Shown here one piece after another: positions 10,154-19,361 of a DNA stretch of 41,977 nt. The translations under genes were made by a program, and so were the position numbers. Position 1 is the first letter of the stretch. The number at the start of each line of letters is the position of its first letter. Location: assembly GCA_002685935.1 (NCBI GenBank), contig NYZD01000173.1, positions 1 through 41,977 on the forward strand, read 5' to 3'. A model generated the notes under the pieces. That model made no database searches. It was not told the DNA's origin and saw only the letters and a list, made by a program, of their open reading frames with translations. This DNA comes from Planctomycetaceae bacterium. Its GTDB lineage: Bacteria > Planctomycetota > Phycisphaerae > Phycisphaerales > Zrk34.

Positions 10154-10887
10154 CCGTCCGCCTCAAGATGCCTCCGATTGGTTCGCTCCCGCGCTGGATG
10201 ATCTACGTTGGCGTCATCGGCATCATCGCATCGTGGTTGCCCCTCACGCTCATCGCCCGCGCCCGCGTCACCAAGTCCGACAAGCCGCGCATCCACTTCT
10301 TTCAGGATATGGACGTGCAGCCCAGGTCCATGCCCCAGGCCCTCAACCGACAGTTCGCCGACAATCGCGCCATGAGGCCGCAAATCCCCGGCACCGTCGC
10401 CCGCGGCCATCTGAAACTCGATGATCATTTCTACCGCGGGTACGCAGCCGGAGAATTTGACATCAGCCCCGACACTGGCGAGCAAGAACCCCGCTGGCTC
10501 ACCGGCTTCCCCGCCGGCATCGACGTCAACGAAAAATTCGTCCGCCGAGGCCAGGAGCGATTCAACATCTTCTGCGCCCCCTGCCACGGACAGGCTGGCT
10601 ATGGAAGCGAGTCCGCCCTGATCGGAGATCAACCCATCTCTGCCCAGACCGGCTCCGTCCCCCGACGCACCGAACGCATCGGCCAGTCCTGGACCGTGAA
10701 GTCCATCCATTCCGATGTCGCCCGCGACTACCCCGAAGGCCGTCTGTTCGACATCGTCGGCTACGGCATCAACACCATGGCCGGTTACGCGGCGCAGATT
10801 TCCGTCAAAGACCGTTGGGCGATCGTCGCCTATGTCAGAGCCCTGCAACTGTCGCAGCATGCGACGTCCGCCGACGTTTCAGATTGA
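10150..10887 (+). CDS. actE: Alternative Complex III monoheme cytochrome c, ActE
   Basis: 245 residues. An N-terminal hydrophobic helix (about 14-34) is followed by a periplasmic domain with one heme site, CAPCH at 142-146, and a likely axial Met in INTMAGYAAQI near the C terminus. This is the monoheme cytochrome subunit that accepts electrons in Alternative Complex III. The segment before the heme, with GYAAGEFDIS and TGFPAGIDVNEKFVRRGQERF, is characteristic of ActE. It starts with a 4-base overlap on actD. The stop is three bases before a strong ribosome-binding site for actF. Confidence 0.93.
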   Translation: MTVRLKMPPIGSLPRWMIYVGVIGIIASWLPLTLIARARVTKSDKPRIHFFQDMDVQPRSMPQALNRQFADNRAMRPQIPGTVARGHLKLDDHFYRGYAAGEFDISPDTGEQEPRWLTGFPAGIDVNEKFVRRGQERFNIFCAPCHGQAGYGSESALIGDQPISAQTGSVPRRTERIGQSWTVKSIHSDVARDYPEGRLFDIVGYGINTMAGYAAQISVKDRWAIVAYVRALQLSQHATSADVSD

Positions 10888-10889
10888 TC

Positions 10890-10895
10890 GAGGAG
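10890..10895 (+). promoter_or_regulatory. Ribosome-binding site that fixes a TTG start for actF
   Basis: GAGGAG ends six bases before TTG 10902. No ATG or GTG in frame is suitably placed, and earlier in-frame codons lie inside actE. The site directly follows the actE stop (10885-10887). Confidence 0.75.
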
Positions 10896-10901
10896 CCACC
10901 C

Positions 10902-12167
10902 TTGGCCGACTGGTCCGGACATCACACCACCACGCTCGACCCCAATGAGGTCCGCGATCTGTCCCCCGTGCGCGGATTCGTCGGGCTCAAGGGCGTCGTC
11001 GGCGTGGTCGCCATGATCGTCGCCATCATCCTCGCCCTGCGCGGCACCGAAGCCACCGCCCGATTCTTCTTCGCCTATCTCACCGCCTTCGCCTTTGTGC
11101 TCAGCATCTCTCTGGGTGCCCTGTTCTTCGTGTTGATCCAGCACGTCACCTCCGCCGGGTGGAGCGTCACCGTCCGCCGCGTCGCCGAAGTCCTCGCCGC
11201 CGGCATCCCCTTCATCGCCCTCATGGCCATCCCGCTCATCTTCGGCATCAAATACCTCTACCCCGGCACCGCGCTCGACAGCTTCTTCAGATATGACCCC
11301 GAACACCCCGTCCACCTCAGCGCACTCAAGATCAACTGGCTCAGCGCCCCCTGGCTCATCACGCGCCTGGTCATCTACTTCGTTGTCTGGATCATCATGG
11401 CCCGCGCCTACCACCGCCTGTCCGTCAAACAGGACGTCTCCGGCGATCCCCAGCTTTCCATGCGACTCAAGAAATTCAGCGCCCCCTGCGTCATCATCTT
11501 TGCGCTGACCGTCACCTTCGCCTCGTTCGATCTGTTCATGGCCCTCGATCCCCAGTGGTTCAGCACGATCTTCGGCGTCTACTTCTTCGCCGGATGCGTC
11601 GTCAGCTCCGTCGGCGCGATGATCCTCGTTTTCAGCGCCCTCCAGGCCCGAGGTGTGATGGCCTCAAGCGTCAACACCGAACACTACCACGATCTCGGCA
11701 AACTCATGTTTGGCTTCGTGTTCTTCTGGGGGTACATCGCCTTTAGCCAGTTCATGCTGATCTGGTACGCATCCCTGCCCGAGGAAGTCGTCTGGTTCCA
11801 CGATCGCGGCGCCACCACCGCTGCCGGCGGCGCCAACCAATGGACCAACTTCATCCTCGTCCTGTTGGTCGGCAACTTCATCCTGCCGTTCCTCGGCCTC
11901 CTGTCGCGACACGTCAAGCGCTCCCGCGGACCACTCACCTTCTGGGCCATCTGGCTGCTCATCCTGCACTACATCGATCTCTGCTGGCTGATCATGCCCA
12001 GCTTCACCGAAGCGTTGACCGCCGCCGATGTCACGATGATGATATTGTGTTTGATCGGCCTCGGCGGCATCTACCTCGCCCTCTGCGCCCGCGTCGCCGG
12101 ACGCCGCAGTCTCGTGCCGACGCAGGATCCCCGTCTCGGCGAATCTCTGGAGTTCCATAACGCGTGA
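10902..12167 (+). CDS. actF: Alternative Complex III membrane subunit ActF (NrfD/PsrC family)
   Basis: 421 residues, about ten transmembrane helices, a paralogue of ActC within the same complex. After a hydrophilic N terminus it shows SLGALFFVLIQHVTSAGWS, the HVTSAGWSVTVRR stretch typical of ActF, then ASFDLFMALDPQWFSTIFGVY and AFSQFMLIWYASLPEEVVW. ActF completes the membrane part of Alternative Complex III and may form a proton path. The start is a TTG with a perfect GAGGAG site; reading from an upstream codon would bury the N terminus in actE. The end overlaps the GTG start of the next small gene by four bases. Confidence 0.93.
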   Translation: MADWSGHHTTTLDPNEVRDLSPVRGFVGLKGVVGVVAMIVAIILALRGTEATARFFFAYLTAFAFVLSISLGALFFVLIQHVTSAGWSVTVRRVAEVLAAGIPFIALMAIPLIFGIKYLYPGTALDSFFRYDPEHPVHLSALKINWLSAPWLITRLVIYFVVWIIMARAYHRLSVKQDVSGDPQLSMRLKKFSAPCVIIFALTVTFASFDLFMALDPQWFSTIFGVYFFAGCVVSSVGAMILVFSALQARGVMASSVNTEHYHDLGKLMFGFVFFWGYIAFSQFMLIWYASLPEEVVWFHDRGATTAAGGANQWTNFILVLLVGNFILPFLGLLSRHVKRSRGPLTFWAIWLLILHYIDLCWLIMPSFTEALTAADVTMMILCLIGLGGIYLALCARVAGRRSLVPTQDPRLGESLEFHNA

Positions 12168-12541
12168 GCAGTGACCACCCCAATCCCGATCCTCAGCACG
12201 CCGACGCGCCCAGCGGACTGGACCTCAACTTCCATGTCATCATCGGCTTCGGCGTCATCTGCGTGTTGCTCGTGATCGTGCTCACCCTCCTGTCCTGGGC
12301 ATGGGTCGGTTACATCGAAATCGGACTGTTCGACGAACAGGTCGTCGATCCCGAAATCCAGGAACTGGTCGAACTCCGCACCGAACAGACCGACCGCCTG
12401 CATCTCGATGGCCCTGTCAGAGATGGCGCCTTCTACCGTATCGACATCGACGATGCCATTGATCGCGTGGTCGCGCAATACGGCTCACCCGCACCCGCCC
12501 ACAAGGGCAACGGTCTCTCAGACGGGGGTGACCCACGATGA
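12164..12541 (+). CDS. Small single-helix membrane protein of the respiratory cluster, unknown function
   Basis: 125 residues. A Pro/Asp/His-rich N terminus of about 20 residues precedes one transmembrane helix (about 27-50, FGVICVLLVIVLTLLSWAW), then an acidic domain outside. The C-terminal half ends in DGAFYRIDIDDAIDRVVAQYG, which recalls the short (I/V)PI-x2-AM-like tail in small membrane proteins found beside SCO1 and caa3 genes in other bacteria; that comparison is from memory and unproven. Both ends are 4-base overlaps (GTGA with actF, ATGA with the SCO1 gene), so it is co-translated with the ACIII and copper-chaperone genes. It could be an accessory subunit bridging Alternative Complex III and the oxidase, or an assembly factor. 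No metal-binding motif is visible. Confidence 0.85.
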   Translation: MSSDHPNPDPQHADAPSGLDLNFHVIIGFGVICVLLVIVLTLLSWAWVGYIEIGLFDEQVVDPEIQELVELRTEQTDRLHLDGPVRDGAFYRIDIDDAIDRVVAQYGSPAPAHKGNGLSDGGDPR

Positions 12542-13377
12542 ACCTGTCGATGCGACAGTTCGCCCATCCCGTCCTCCTCTGTCTCGCGCTGTCGTGCGCC
12601 GCGGCGCCGGCCGCCGCCGAGAACGTCCAGTTCGTTCCTCCCGAGGTGCGCGACATACAGATCATCGAACATCTGGGCGGTCAACTGCCGCTCGATGCCG
12701 CCTTCACCGATGACAACGGCAAGCCCGTCCGCCTCGCTGATTACTTCAACCATGACCGGCCCGTCATGCTTAGCGTCGTCTACTACGAATGCCCCATGCT
12801 CTGCGGATTGGCGACCCAGGCCCTGCTCAACACCCTCAACCAACTCCCAGGCCGCCCCGGTGAAGATTTTGAAGTCGTCACCGTCAGCTTCGACCCCACC
12901 GAAACCGCCGACCTCGCGTTCGGTAAGAAAAAAAGCGTCATCGCCGAGTACCAGAAACCCGACGCCGCTGACGGCTGGCACTTTCTCGTCGGCACCGACC
13001 AAAACGTCAAAGCCCTCACCGACGCCGTCGGATTCCGATCCCGCTGGGACGAAAAATCCCAACAGTTCGCCCACGCCGCCGCCCTGATGATCATCACCCC
13101 CGATGGCCGCCTCTCACGCTATCTGCACGGCGTGTATTACGAACCGAAGGAAACTCAGGACGCTCTCCGCGCCGCCGCCGCCGGCCTCATCGCCGAACCC
13201 ACGGATCCCGCCGTCGCCCGCTCCCTGTTCATGACCTGTTTCAAAGCCATCGTCGGTGAACAGGCCAACATGGTCACCCAGATTCTTCGCGGCATCGGCG
13301 CGCTGAGCCTCATCATCCTCGCCCTCGTCCTGGTTCCCCTTTGGATTCGCTCGGCCCGTGCCGGACGACAGAGCTGA
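12538..13377 (+). CDS. SCO1/SenC-type copper chaperone for cytochrome oxidase
   Basis: 279 residues. A cleavable-looking signal (LLCLALSCAAAPAAA) leads a thioredoxin-like domain with the SCO copper site: C85-x3-C89 in YYECPMLCGL and H179 in QFAHAAALMIITPDGR. SCO proteins deliver copper to, or keep reduced, the CuA site of oxidase subunit II, which is the next gene. A second hydrophobic helix near the C terminus (about 250-270) should anchor the protein in the membrane, an arrangement seen in SCO proteins of other caa3 loci. The start overlaps the preceding gene (ATGA). All three copper ligands are present, so it is probably functional. Confidence 0.92.
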   Translation: MNLSMRQFAHPVLLCLALSCAAAPAAAENVQFVPPEVRDIQIIEHLGGQLPLDAAFTDDNGKPVRLADYFNHDRPVMLSVVYYECPMLCGLATQALLNTLNQLPGRPGEDFEVVTVSFDPTETADLAFGKKKSVIAEYQKPDAADGWHFLVGTDQNVKALTDAVGFRSRWDEKSQQFAHAAALMIITPDGRLSRYLHGVYYEPKETQDALRAAAAGLIAEPTDPAVARSLFMTCFKAIVGEQANMVTQILRGIGALSLIILALVLVPLWIRSARAGRQS

Positions 13378-13387
13378 AACAGATACC

Positions 13388-14494
13388 ATGCTCATGAGCT
13401 GGCTCGCACAATCTGGTAGTACCCTCTGGATGCCGCCGCCCGCATCCGATATCGCCGGCCCGGTCGACTGGCTGTTCTATTTCATCCTCTACACTTCCTA
13501 TTTCTTCCTCGCCCTCATCATCGCCCTGATGGTCTTCTTTGCCATCAAGTATCGCCGGCGCGATCCACGCGAAATGGGCTCCGGTCCAACCCACGGCATG
13601 GTCCTGGAACTCACCTGGACCATCATCCCCCTCATCATCGTCATGTTCATCTTTTTCAACGCAATCCCCGACTACTACCTCAGCGAGGGCGATCGCACCA
13701 ATCAGTTGGAGATCAACGTCACCGGCAGCAAATGGCAATGGGATTTCCAATACGACAACAACCTTCACCACGGTGAACTCCACCTGCCCGTCAACCGACC
13801 CATACGCCTGAATATCAACTCCACTGATGTCGTGCACAGCGTCTACATTCCCGCCTTCCGCGCCAAGAAAGACGCCGTCCCCGGACGCAGCAACTACATG
13901 ACATTCACCCCCACCCGCGTGGGCACCTACCCGCTGCTCTGCGCCGAGTTTTGCGGCACCCAGCATTCCGACATGCTCGCCAAAGTCGTCGTCCACCCCA
14001 AAGGCGGATACGAAAAATGGCTCGCAGAAGCCGCACGCAGTTTCCTCTCGGAGCTTGATGAAACCCAATACGAGCAGTGGAAGCTGCTTGTCACGCCAGA
14101 GGACCTGGACAACTTCCTCGCCCAATACCCCGAGCTCGAGGAGTTTGAAGACAAACTCACTACCCCCGCCATGTACGGCGAGGAACTGTACACCAAGGCC
14201 GGATGCAACCAATGCCACTCCATCGACGGCACCTCCAACACCGGCCCCACGTTCAAAGGCATGTACGGTCGCACCATCCGGGGCGAAACGGTTTTCAAGG
14301 ATGACACGAAGCTCGAGACCTACTTCAATGCCGATTACGCCGCCGAGAATTATTTCCTCGAATCCATCCATGAACCCGGCGCGAAAGTCGTCAAGGGCAT
14401 GAAGGACACCATGCCCGCCCAGAAGGGAAAGATCAGCGAACAGGAAGTCGGCGCCCTGATCGCATTCTTCAAGACACTGGAAAGCGGGCAGTAA
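13388..14494 (+). CDS. coxB: caa3-type cytochrome c oxidase subunit II (CuA and heme c)
   Basis: 368 residues. Two N-terminal transmembrane helices (about 20-52 and 70-92) are followed by a periplasmic cupredoxin domain with the CuA ligands C185, C189, H193 and M196 in CAEFCGTQHSDM, plus the upstream His in DVVHSVYIPAF. A fused C-terminal cytochrome c domain carries CNQCH at 273-277 and a probable Met ligand in KDTMPAQKGKIS. Subunit II with its own heme c defines caa3 oxidases, which take electrons directly from Alternative Complex III or a soluble cytochrome. ATG 13388 is ten bases after the SCO1 stop; a GTG at 13358 lies inside that gene and is less likely. Confidence 0.95.
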   Translation: MLMSWLAQSGSTLWMPPPASDIAGPVDWLFYFILYTSYFFLALIIALMVFFAIKYRRRDPREMGSGPTHGMVLELTWTIIPLIIVMFIFFNAIPDYYLSEGDRTNQLEINVTGSKWQWDFQYDNNLHHGELHLPVNRPIRLNINSTDVVHSVYIPAFRAKKDAVPGRSNYMTFTPTRVGTYPLLCAEFCGTQHSDMLAKVVVHPKGGYEKWLAEAARSFLSELDETQYEQWKLLVTPEDLDNFLAQYPELEEFEDKLTTPAMYGEELYTKAGCNQCHSIDGTSNTGPTFKGMYGRTIRGETVFKDDTKLETYFNADYAAENYFLESIHEPGAKVVKGMKDTMPAQKGKISEQEVGALIAFFKTLESGQ

Positions 14495-14506
14495 GAAAGG
14501 CCGCGC

Positions 14507-16297
<1,791 letters not shown>

Positions 16298-16329
16298 TGC
16301 GCGCGTTGACTCGCCGCGAGACCTAACTG

Positions 16330-17259
16330 ATGGCTGAACAGACCCCACACGACCCGAACGCTTCCGCCGAACCCGGCGCGCAGGGCGACCACGCGCACCC
16401 CGAGTTCCTCGCCCATCACTTCGATACCCCCCTGCGCCAATATTCCTCCGGCAAGCTCGGCATGTGGATGTTCCTCGCCACCGAAATCCTCATGTTCGGT
16501 GGCCTGTTCTGCGCCTACGCCATCTACAGCACCAACCACTCCGAAATGTTCAAAGATGGCCATCAACTGCTCGACAAAAAGTGGGGCGCGATCAACACCA
16601 TCGTCCTCCTGATCAGCAGTTTCTCCATGGCTTGGGCTGTCAACGCCGCCCAGCTCTCCAAACGCAAGCTCTGCGTCGGCCTGCTCGGTTTCACCTTCGC
16701 CTGTGGCGTCGCCTTCATGTGCATCAAGTACGTGGAGTACAACCACAAGTTTGAGATGGGCGTCGGCCCCGGCAAGTTCTTCGACGAAGAATTCGTCAGG
16801 AACGACGAGAACTGGCTGCAACCCGACGCTCACGTCGACGCCGTCCACGACGAATCCGACCCCGACGACCACGCACCCGATCCGTCACCACAGGACCTCG
16901 CCCTCCAGCGCGTCCGCTCCACGGTCGTCCCCGCCGCTATCGGCCCCACCGGCCTCGCGCCGCCCAGGACCGACGATGACCACGGCGGCCACGGCGACAG
17001 CGAACACCATTACCCACGCCTTACCGCCGCGCAGGTCATCGGCGCCAAAAACTATTTCAACATCTACTTCGGCATGACCGGACTCCACGGCATCCACGTG
17101 CTCGTCGGCATGGGACTCATCCTCTGGATCCTCAGACGCGCCGCCAGGAACGAATTCTCCGCCGCCTACTACACCCCCGTCGATCTCGTCGGCCTCTACT
17201 GGCATCTGGTCGACCTCATCTGGATCTTCCTGTTCCCCCTGCTCTATCTGGTCACCTGA
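16330..17259 (+). CDS. coxC: Cytochrome c oxidase subunit III with a hydrophilic insertion
   Basis: 309 residues. Helices with KLGMWMFLATEILMFGGLF, near the N terminus, and GMTGLHGIHVLVGMGL and DLVGLYWHLVDLIWIFLFP, near the C terminus, are classical subunit III sequence. Between the third and fourth helices (about residues 140-235) lies a long hydrophilic stretch rich in Asp and His, including DHAPDPSPQD and DHGGHGDSEHH, which ordinary bacterial subunit III lacks. Hydrophobic segments number about five, fewer than the seven of long subunit III forms. Subunit III stabilises subunit I and its proton entry. No strong ribosome-binding site is seen before ATG 16330; the gap to coxA is 32 bases. 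Confidence 0.92.
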   Translation: MAEQTPHDPNASAEPGAQGDHAHPEFLAHHFDTPLRQYSSGKLGMWMFLATEILMFGGLFCAYAIYSTNHSEMFKDGHQLLDKKWGAINTIVLLISSFSMAWAVNAAQLSKRKLCVGLLGFTFACGVAFMCIKYVEYNHKFEMGVGPGKFFDEEFVRNDENWLQPDAHVDAVHDESDPDDHAPDPSPQDLALQRVRSTVVPAAIGPTGLAPPRTDDDHGGHGDSEHHYPRLTAAQVIGAKNYFNIYFGMTGLHGIHVLVGMGLILWILRRAARNEFSAAYYTPVDLVGLYWHLVDLIWIFLFPLLYLVT

Positions 17260-17287
17260 TATATCGTCCCCCCGGACGCCTTCTACC

Positions 17288-17644
17288 ATGGCAAACACCA
17301 GCGAAGCCCATCACGACGCCCACAGCGCCAGCCACGCCCACCCGCTGCCCATGAAGATCATGATCGGCGTCATCCTGGCCCTGCTCGTCCTCACATGGAT
17401 CACTTACGCCGCCTCCACCGTCGACTTTGGAGCCGCCAACGTCTTCGTCGCCCTGTGCATCGCCGTGATCAAGGCCTCCCTCGTCGGCCTGTTCTTCATG
17501 CACCTGCGCTACGACAACATGTTCTACGGCCTGATCCTCATCTGCGCGCTCGGATTCGTCGCCCTGTTCATCGCCGTCACCCTCACCGATACAATCGAGT
17601 ACAATCCTGATATGGCTCCGGCCGCTCAGACCGCCCAGCCGTGA
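17288..17644 (+). CDS. coxD: Cytochrome c oxidase subunit IV family protein (caa3)
   Basis: 118 residues with three transmembrane helices (about 22-42, 50-72 and 80-102), matching the small bacterial subunit IV of caa3 oxidases. The conserved middle region is AVIKASLVGLFFMHLRYD, which is diagnostic for this family. The N terminus is His-rich (EAHHDAHSASHAHP). The subunit likely stabilises the oxidase and carries no cofactor. It starts 28 bases after coxC and ends two bases before a possible upstream GTG of the next gene. Confidence 0.9.
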   Translation: MANTSEAHHDAHSASHAHPLPMKIMIGVILALLVLTWITYAASTVDFGAANVFVALCIAVIKASLVGLFFMHLRYDNMFYGLILICALGFVALFIAVTLTDTIEYNPDMAPAAQTAQP

Positions 17645-17657
17645 CGTGACGCCGAAC

Positions 17658-17662
17658 GAGGG
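17658..17662 (+). promoter_or_regulatory. Ribosome-binding site deciding ATG 17670
   Basis: GAGGG ends seven bases before ATG 17670. The alternative in-frame GTG at 17646, which would add eight residues, has no such site, so ATG 17670 is preferred. Confidence 0.6.
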
Positions 17663-17669
17663 CCTCGTC

Positions 17670-18278
17670 ATGAATGCCAATCCCGTCTCGTCCGCCAAAG
17701 TCAACCACACGCTGCCCAGCTATGCCGGGACGTTCGGCACCGCCGTCGTCATCGTCTCGCTCGCCATCCTCTTTGCCGCCAGCATCATCGCTTATCTCGT
17801 CGCCCGCCACGCCCACCCCGACCTCCCTCAGGCCGCCACACCCGTCGGGCTCTGGGTCAGCACCGCCTTGCTCATCATCCTCTCGCTCACCGCACACGCC
17901 GCCGTCGGCGCCGCCCGGCAGGACAATCAATCGGCGCTCCGCACTACCGTCATCATCTGGTCCGTCCTCGCCGTTGGCTTCCTCGTCGCCCAGACCGCCA
18001 ATTGGATCACCTGGGCGCCGCCACTCTTCGATCGCCCACCCACCGGTGCCGAATCCGACAGCCTCTCCTTCTACAAGATGACCTTCTACGTCCTCACCGG
18101 GCTCCACGCCGCACATGTCGTCGGTGGTCTGATCCCCCTCGCCTTCGTTTGGCGCAACACCATGGCCGGCCGTTACACCCCCCAGACCTTCCACCCCGTG
18201 CGCAACTGCGCCCTCTACTGGCACTTCCTGGATGTCGTCTGGATCGTTATGTTCCTGGCGATCTTCGTAATCGGCTGA
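17670..18278 (+). CDS. Second subunit III-like protein (heme-copper oxidase subunit III family)
   Basis: 202 residues, five transmembrane helices. The C-terminal part has YKMTFYVLTGLHAAHVVGG and CALYWHFLDVVWIVMFLAIF, the conserved helix pair of oxidase subunit III (GxHxxHV and YWHFxDxVW), so it belongs to that superfamily. It differs from coxC in its short length and lack of an insertion. Many caa3/ACIII loci carry a second subunit-III paralogue at the end; it may replace missing helices of the main subunit III or act as a separate accessory subunit. It is last in the co-directional cluster and is followed after ten bases by the convergent DUF1802 gene. Confidence 0.88.
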   Translation: MNANPVSSAKVNHTLPSYAGTFGTAVVIVSLAILFAASIIAYLVARHAHPDLPQAATPVGLWVSTALLIILSLTAHAAVGAARQDNQSALRTTVIIWSVLAVGFLVAQTANWITWAPPLFDRPPTGAESDSLSFYKMTFYVLTGLHAAHVVGGLIPLAFVWRNTMAGRYTPQTFHPVRNCALYWHFLDVVWIVMFLAIFVIG

Positions 18279-18288
18279 CCCATCCCCG

Positions 18289-18852
18289 TTACCCCGAAAA
18301 CACTTCGTCCACCCGTGAGATCACCCTCGCCAGTTCCGCCTCCGCCAGCACCGCCTCGCCCCCCGCGTCATCCACCGCATCGTCCGGTTCCAGCGGCACC
18401 CAACTCACACACCCCGCGTACTCCCCTCGGTTCAAGATCGTCCGCGGCTCCGCCAACCGGCCACAACGCAGCGCCAGCAGATAGATCGGATTCTCCGGCC
18501 GATAGTCGAACCGCATGTCAATCTGCGCCGCCGACCAGCAATGCAGATCATCCAGCCGATCGAACGCCGCCCGGCTCGGAACCCGCCAGATCCGTGCCGC
18601 CTCCGCGGACCCGCCCACCGTTAGCTCACGCGGCTCATCCAACACCACCACCCGATCCTGATACGCTGGCTTCATCGCCTCCGGCCGCTGATGCGTCCAT
18701 GATGGAAACAGCGCGAACTGCGGATGCTCCAACTCAAACACCCCCGGCCCGCTCCGCTCGTGAATCCCTCCCTTGCGCAGCAACAGCGCCAACTCCCCCT
18801 CAAGCAACAGATCACAAATCACCGCCCATTCCTTCATCGCGACGTTCAGCAT
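18289..18852 (-). CDS. DUF1802 family protein
   Basis: 187 residues, soluble, no signal. The N-terminal half follows the DUF1802 pattern: KEWAVICDLLLEGELALLLR, KGGIHE, then FELEHPQFALFPSWTHQ and KPAYQD. The C-terminal half shows RPENPIYLLALR and EYAGCVSWVPLE. The function of this family is not known; it occurs in cyanobacteria and other phyla, often near nucleic-acid genes. ATG 18852 gives MLNVAMKEWA; ATG 18837 (MKEWA) is equally close to the family start. It is convergent with the oxidase cluster and divergent from the tRNA-binding protein gene, with about 107 bases between starts. Confidence 0.8.
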   Translation of the reverse strand: MLNVAMKEWAVICDLLLEGELALLLRKGGIHERSGPGVFELEHPQFALFPSWTHQRPEAMKPAYQDRVVVLDEPRELTVGGSAEAARIWRVPSRAAFDRLDDLHCWSAAQIDMRFDYRPENPIYLLALRCGRLAEPRTILNRGEYAGCVSWVPLEPDDAVDDAGGEAVLAEAELARVISRVDEVFSG

Positions 18853-18900
18853 GGCCGCCAGTTTAGTTCCCTCCGTCTCGTTTGCTCAACCCCAACCCGG

Positions 18901-18928
18901 TTGTCCGCGCCCCGTCAATCGATAAGAT
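18901..18928 (+). promoter_or_regulatory. Candidate promoter of the tRNA-binding protein gene
   Basis: TTGTCC at 18901-18906, a 16-base spacer and TAAGAT at 18923-18928, each four of six matches to the sigma70 consensus. Transcription would begin about 25 bases before ATG 18960. The spacing equals that of the stronger promoter before actA. Confidence 0.4.
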
Positions 18929-18959
18929 GCGTCCTCGCATTCCCTCTGGAGCTACCCCC

Positions 18960-19331
18960 ATGGAACTCAAGCCCACCATCGTCTACGACGATTTCGCCAG
19001 GCTCGACCTGCGCGTAGCCACCGTCCTCGCCTGCGAACCCCACCCCAACGCCGACAGACTCTTGAAATTGCAACTGGACGTCGGCCCCCTCGGCCAACGC
19101 CAGATCTGCGCCGGCCTCCGAGGCTTTCAGGAGCCCGACGACCTCGTCGGCAAACAGATCGTCATCGTCGCCAACCTAGAACCCCGAAAACTGCGCGGCG
19201 AAGAATCCAACGGCATGCTCCTCGCCGCTTCCGTCACCGCCTCCGCTGACGAGGGCGAACCCGATCAGATCACCGATATCCTTGTGTTGCAGCCCCGCGC
19301 CGCCGTGCCCCCCGGATCATCCGTCAGTTGA
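18960..19331 (+). CDS. tRNA-binding domain protein (MetG-beta / Trbp111 / CsaA type)
   Basis: 123 residues consisting of a single OB-fold tRNA-binding domain. Diagnostic stretches are DDFARLDLRVATVLACEPHP, NADRLLKLQLDVG, RQICAGLRGF, VIVANLEPRKLRGEESNGML and the C-terminal PGSSVS. In bacteria this domain is either the C-terminal part of methionyl-tRNA synthetase or a free homodimeric protein that binds the outside corner of tRNA; here it stands alone. ATG 18960 has GGAG eight bases upstream, which excludes the longer reading to 18882. It is convergent with the SurA-like gene, 30 bases apart. Confidence 0.9.
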   Translation: MELKPTIVYDDFARLDLRVATVLACEPHPNADRLLKLQLDVGPLGQRQICAGLRGFQEPDDLVGKQIVIVANLEPRKLRGEESNGMLLAASVTASADEGEPDQITDILVLQPRAAVPPGSSVS

Positions 19332-19361
19332 TTGGCCTGTCCCACCAACCGCTCACGCCAA

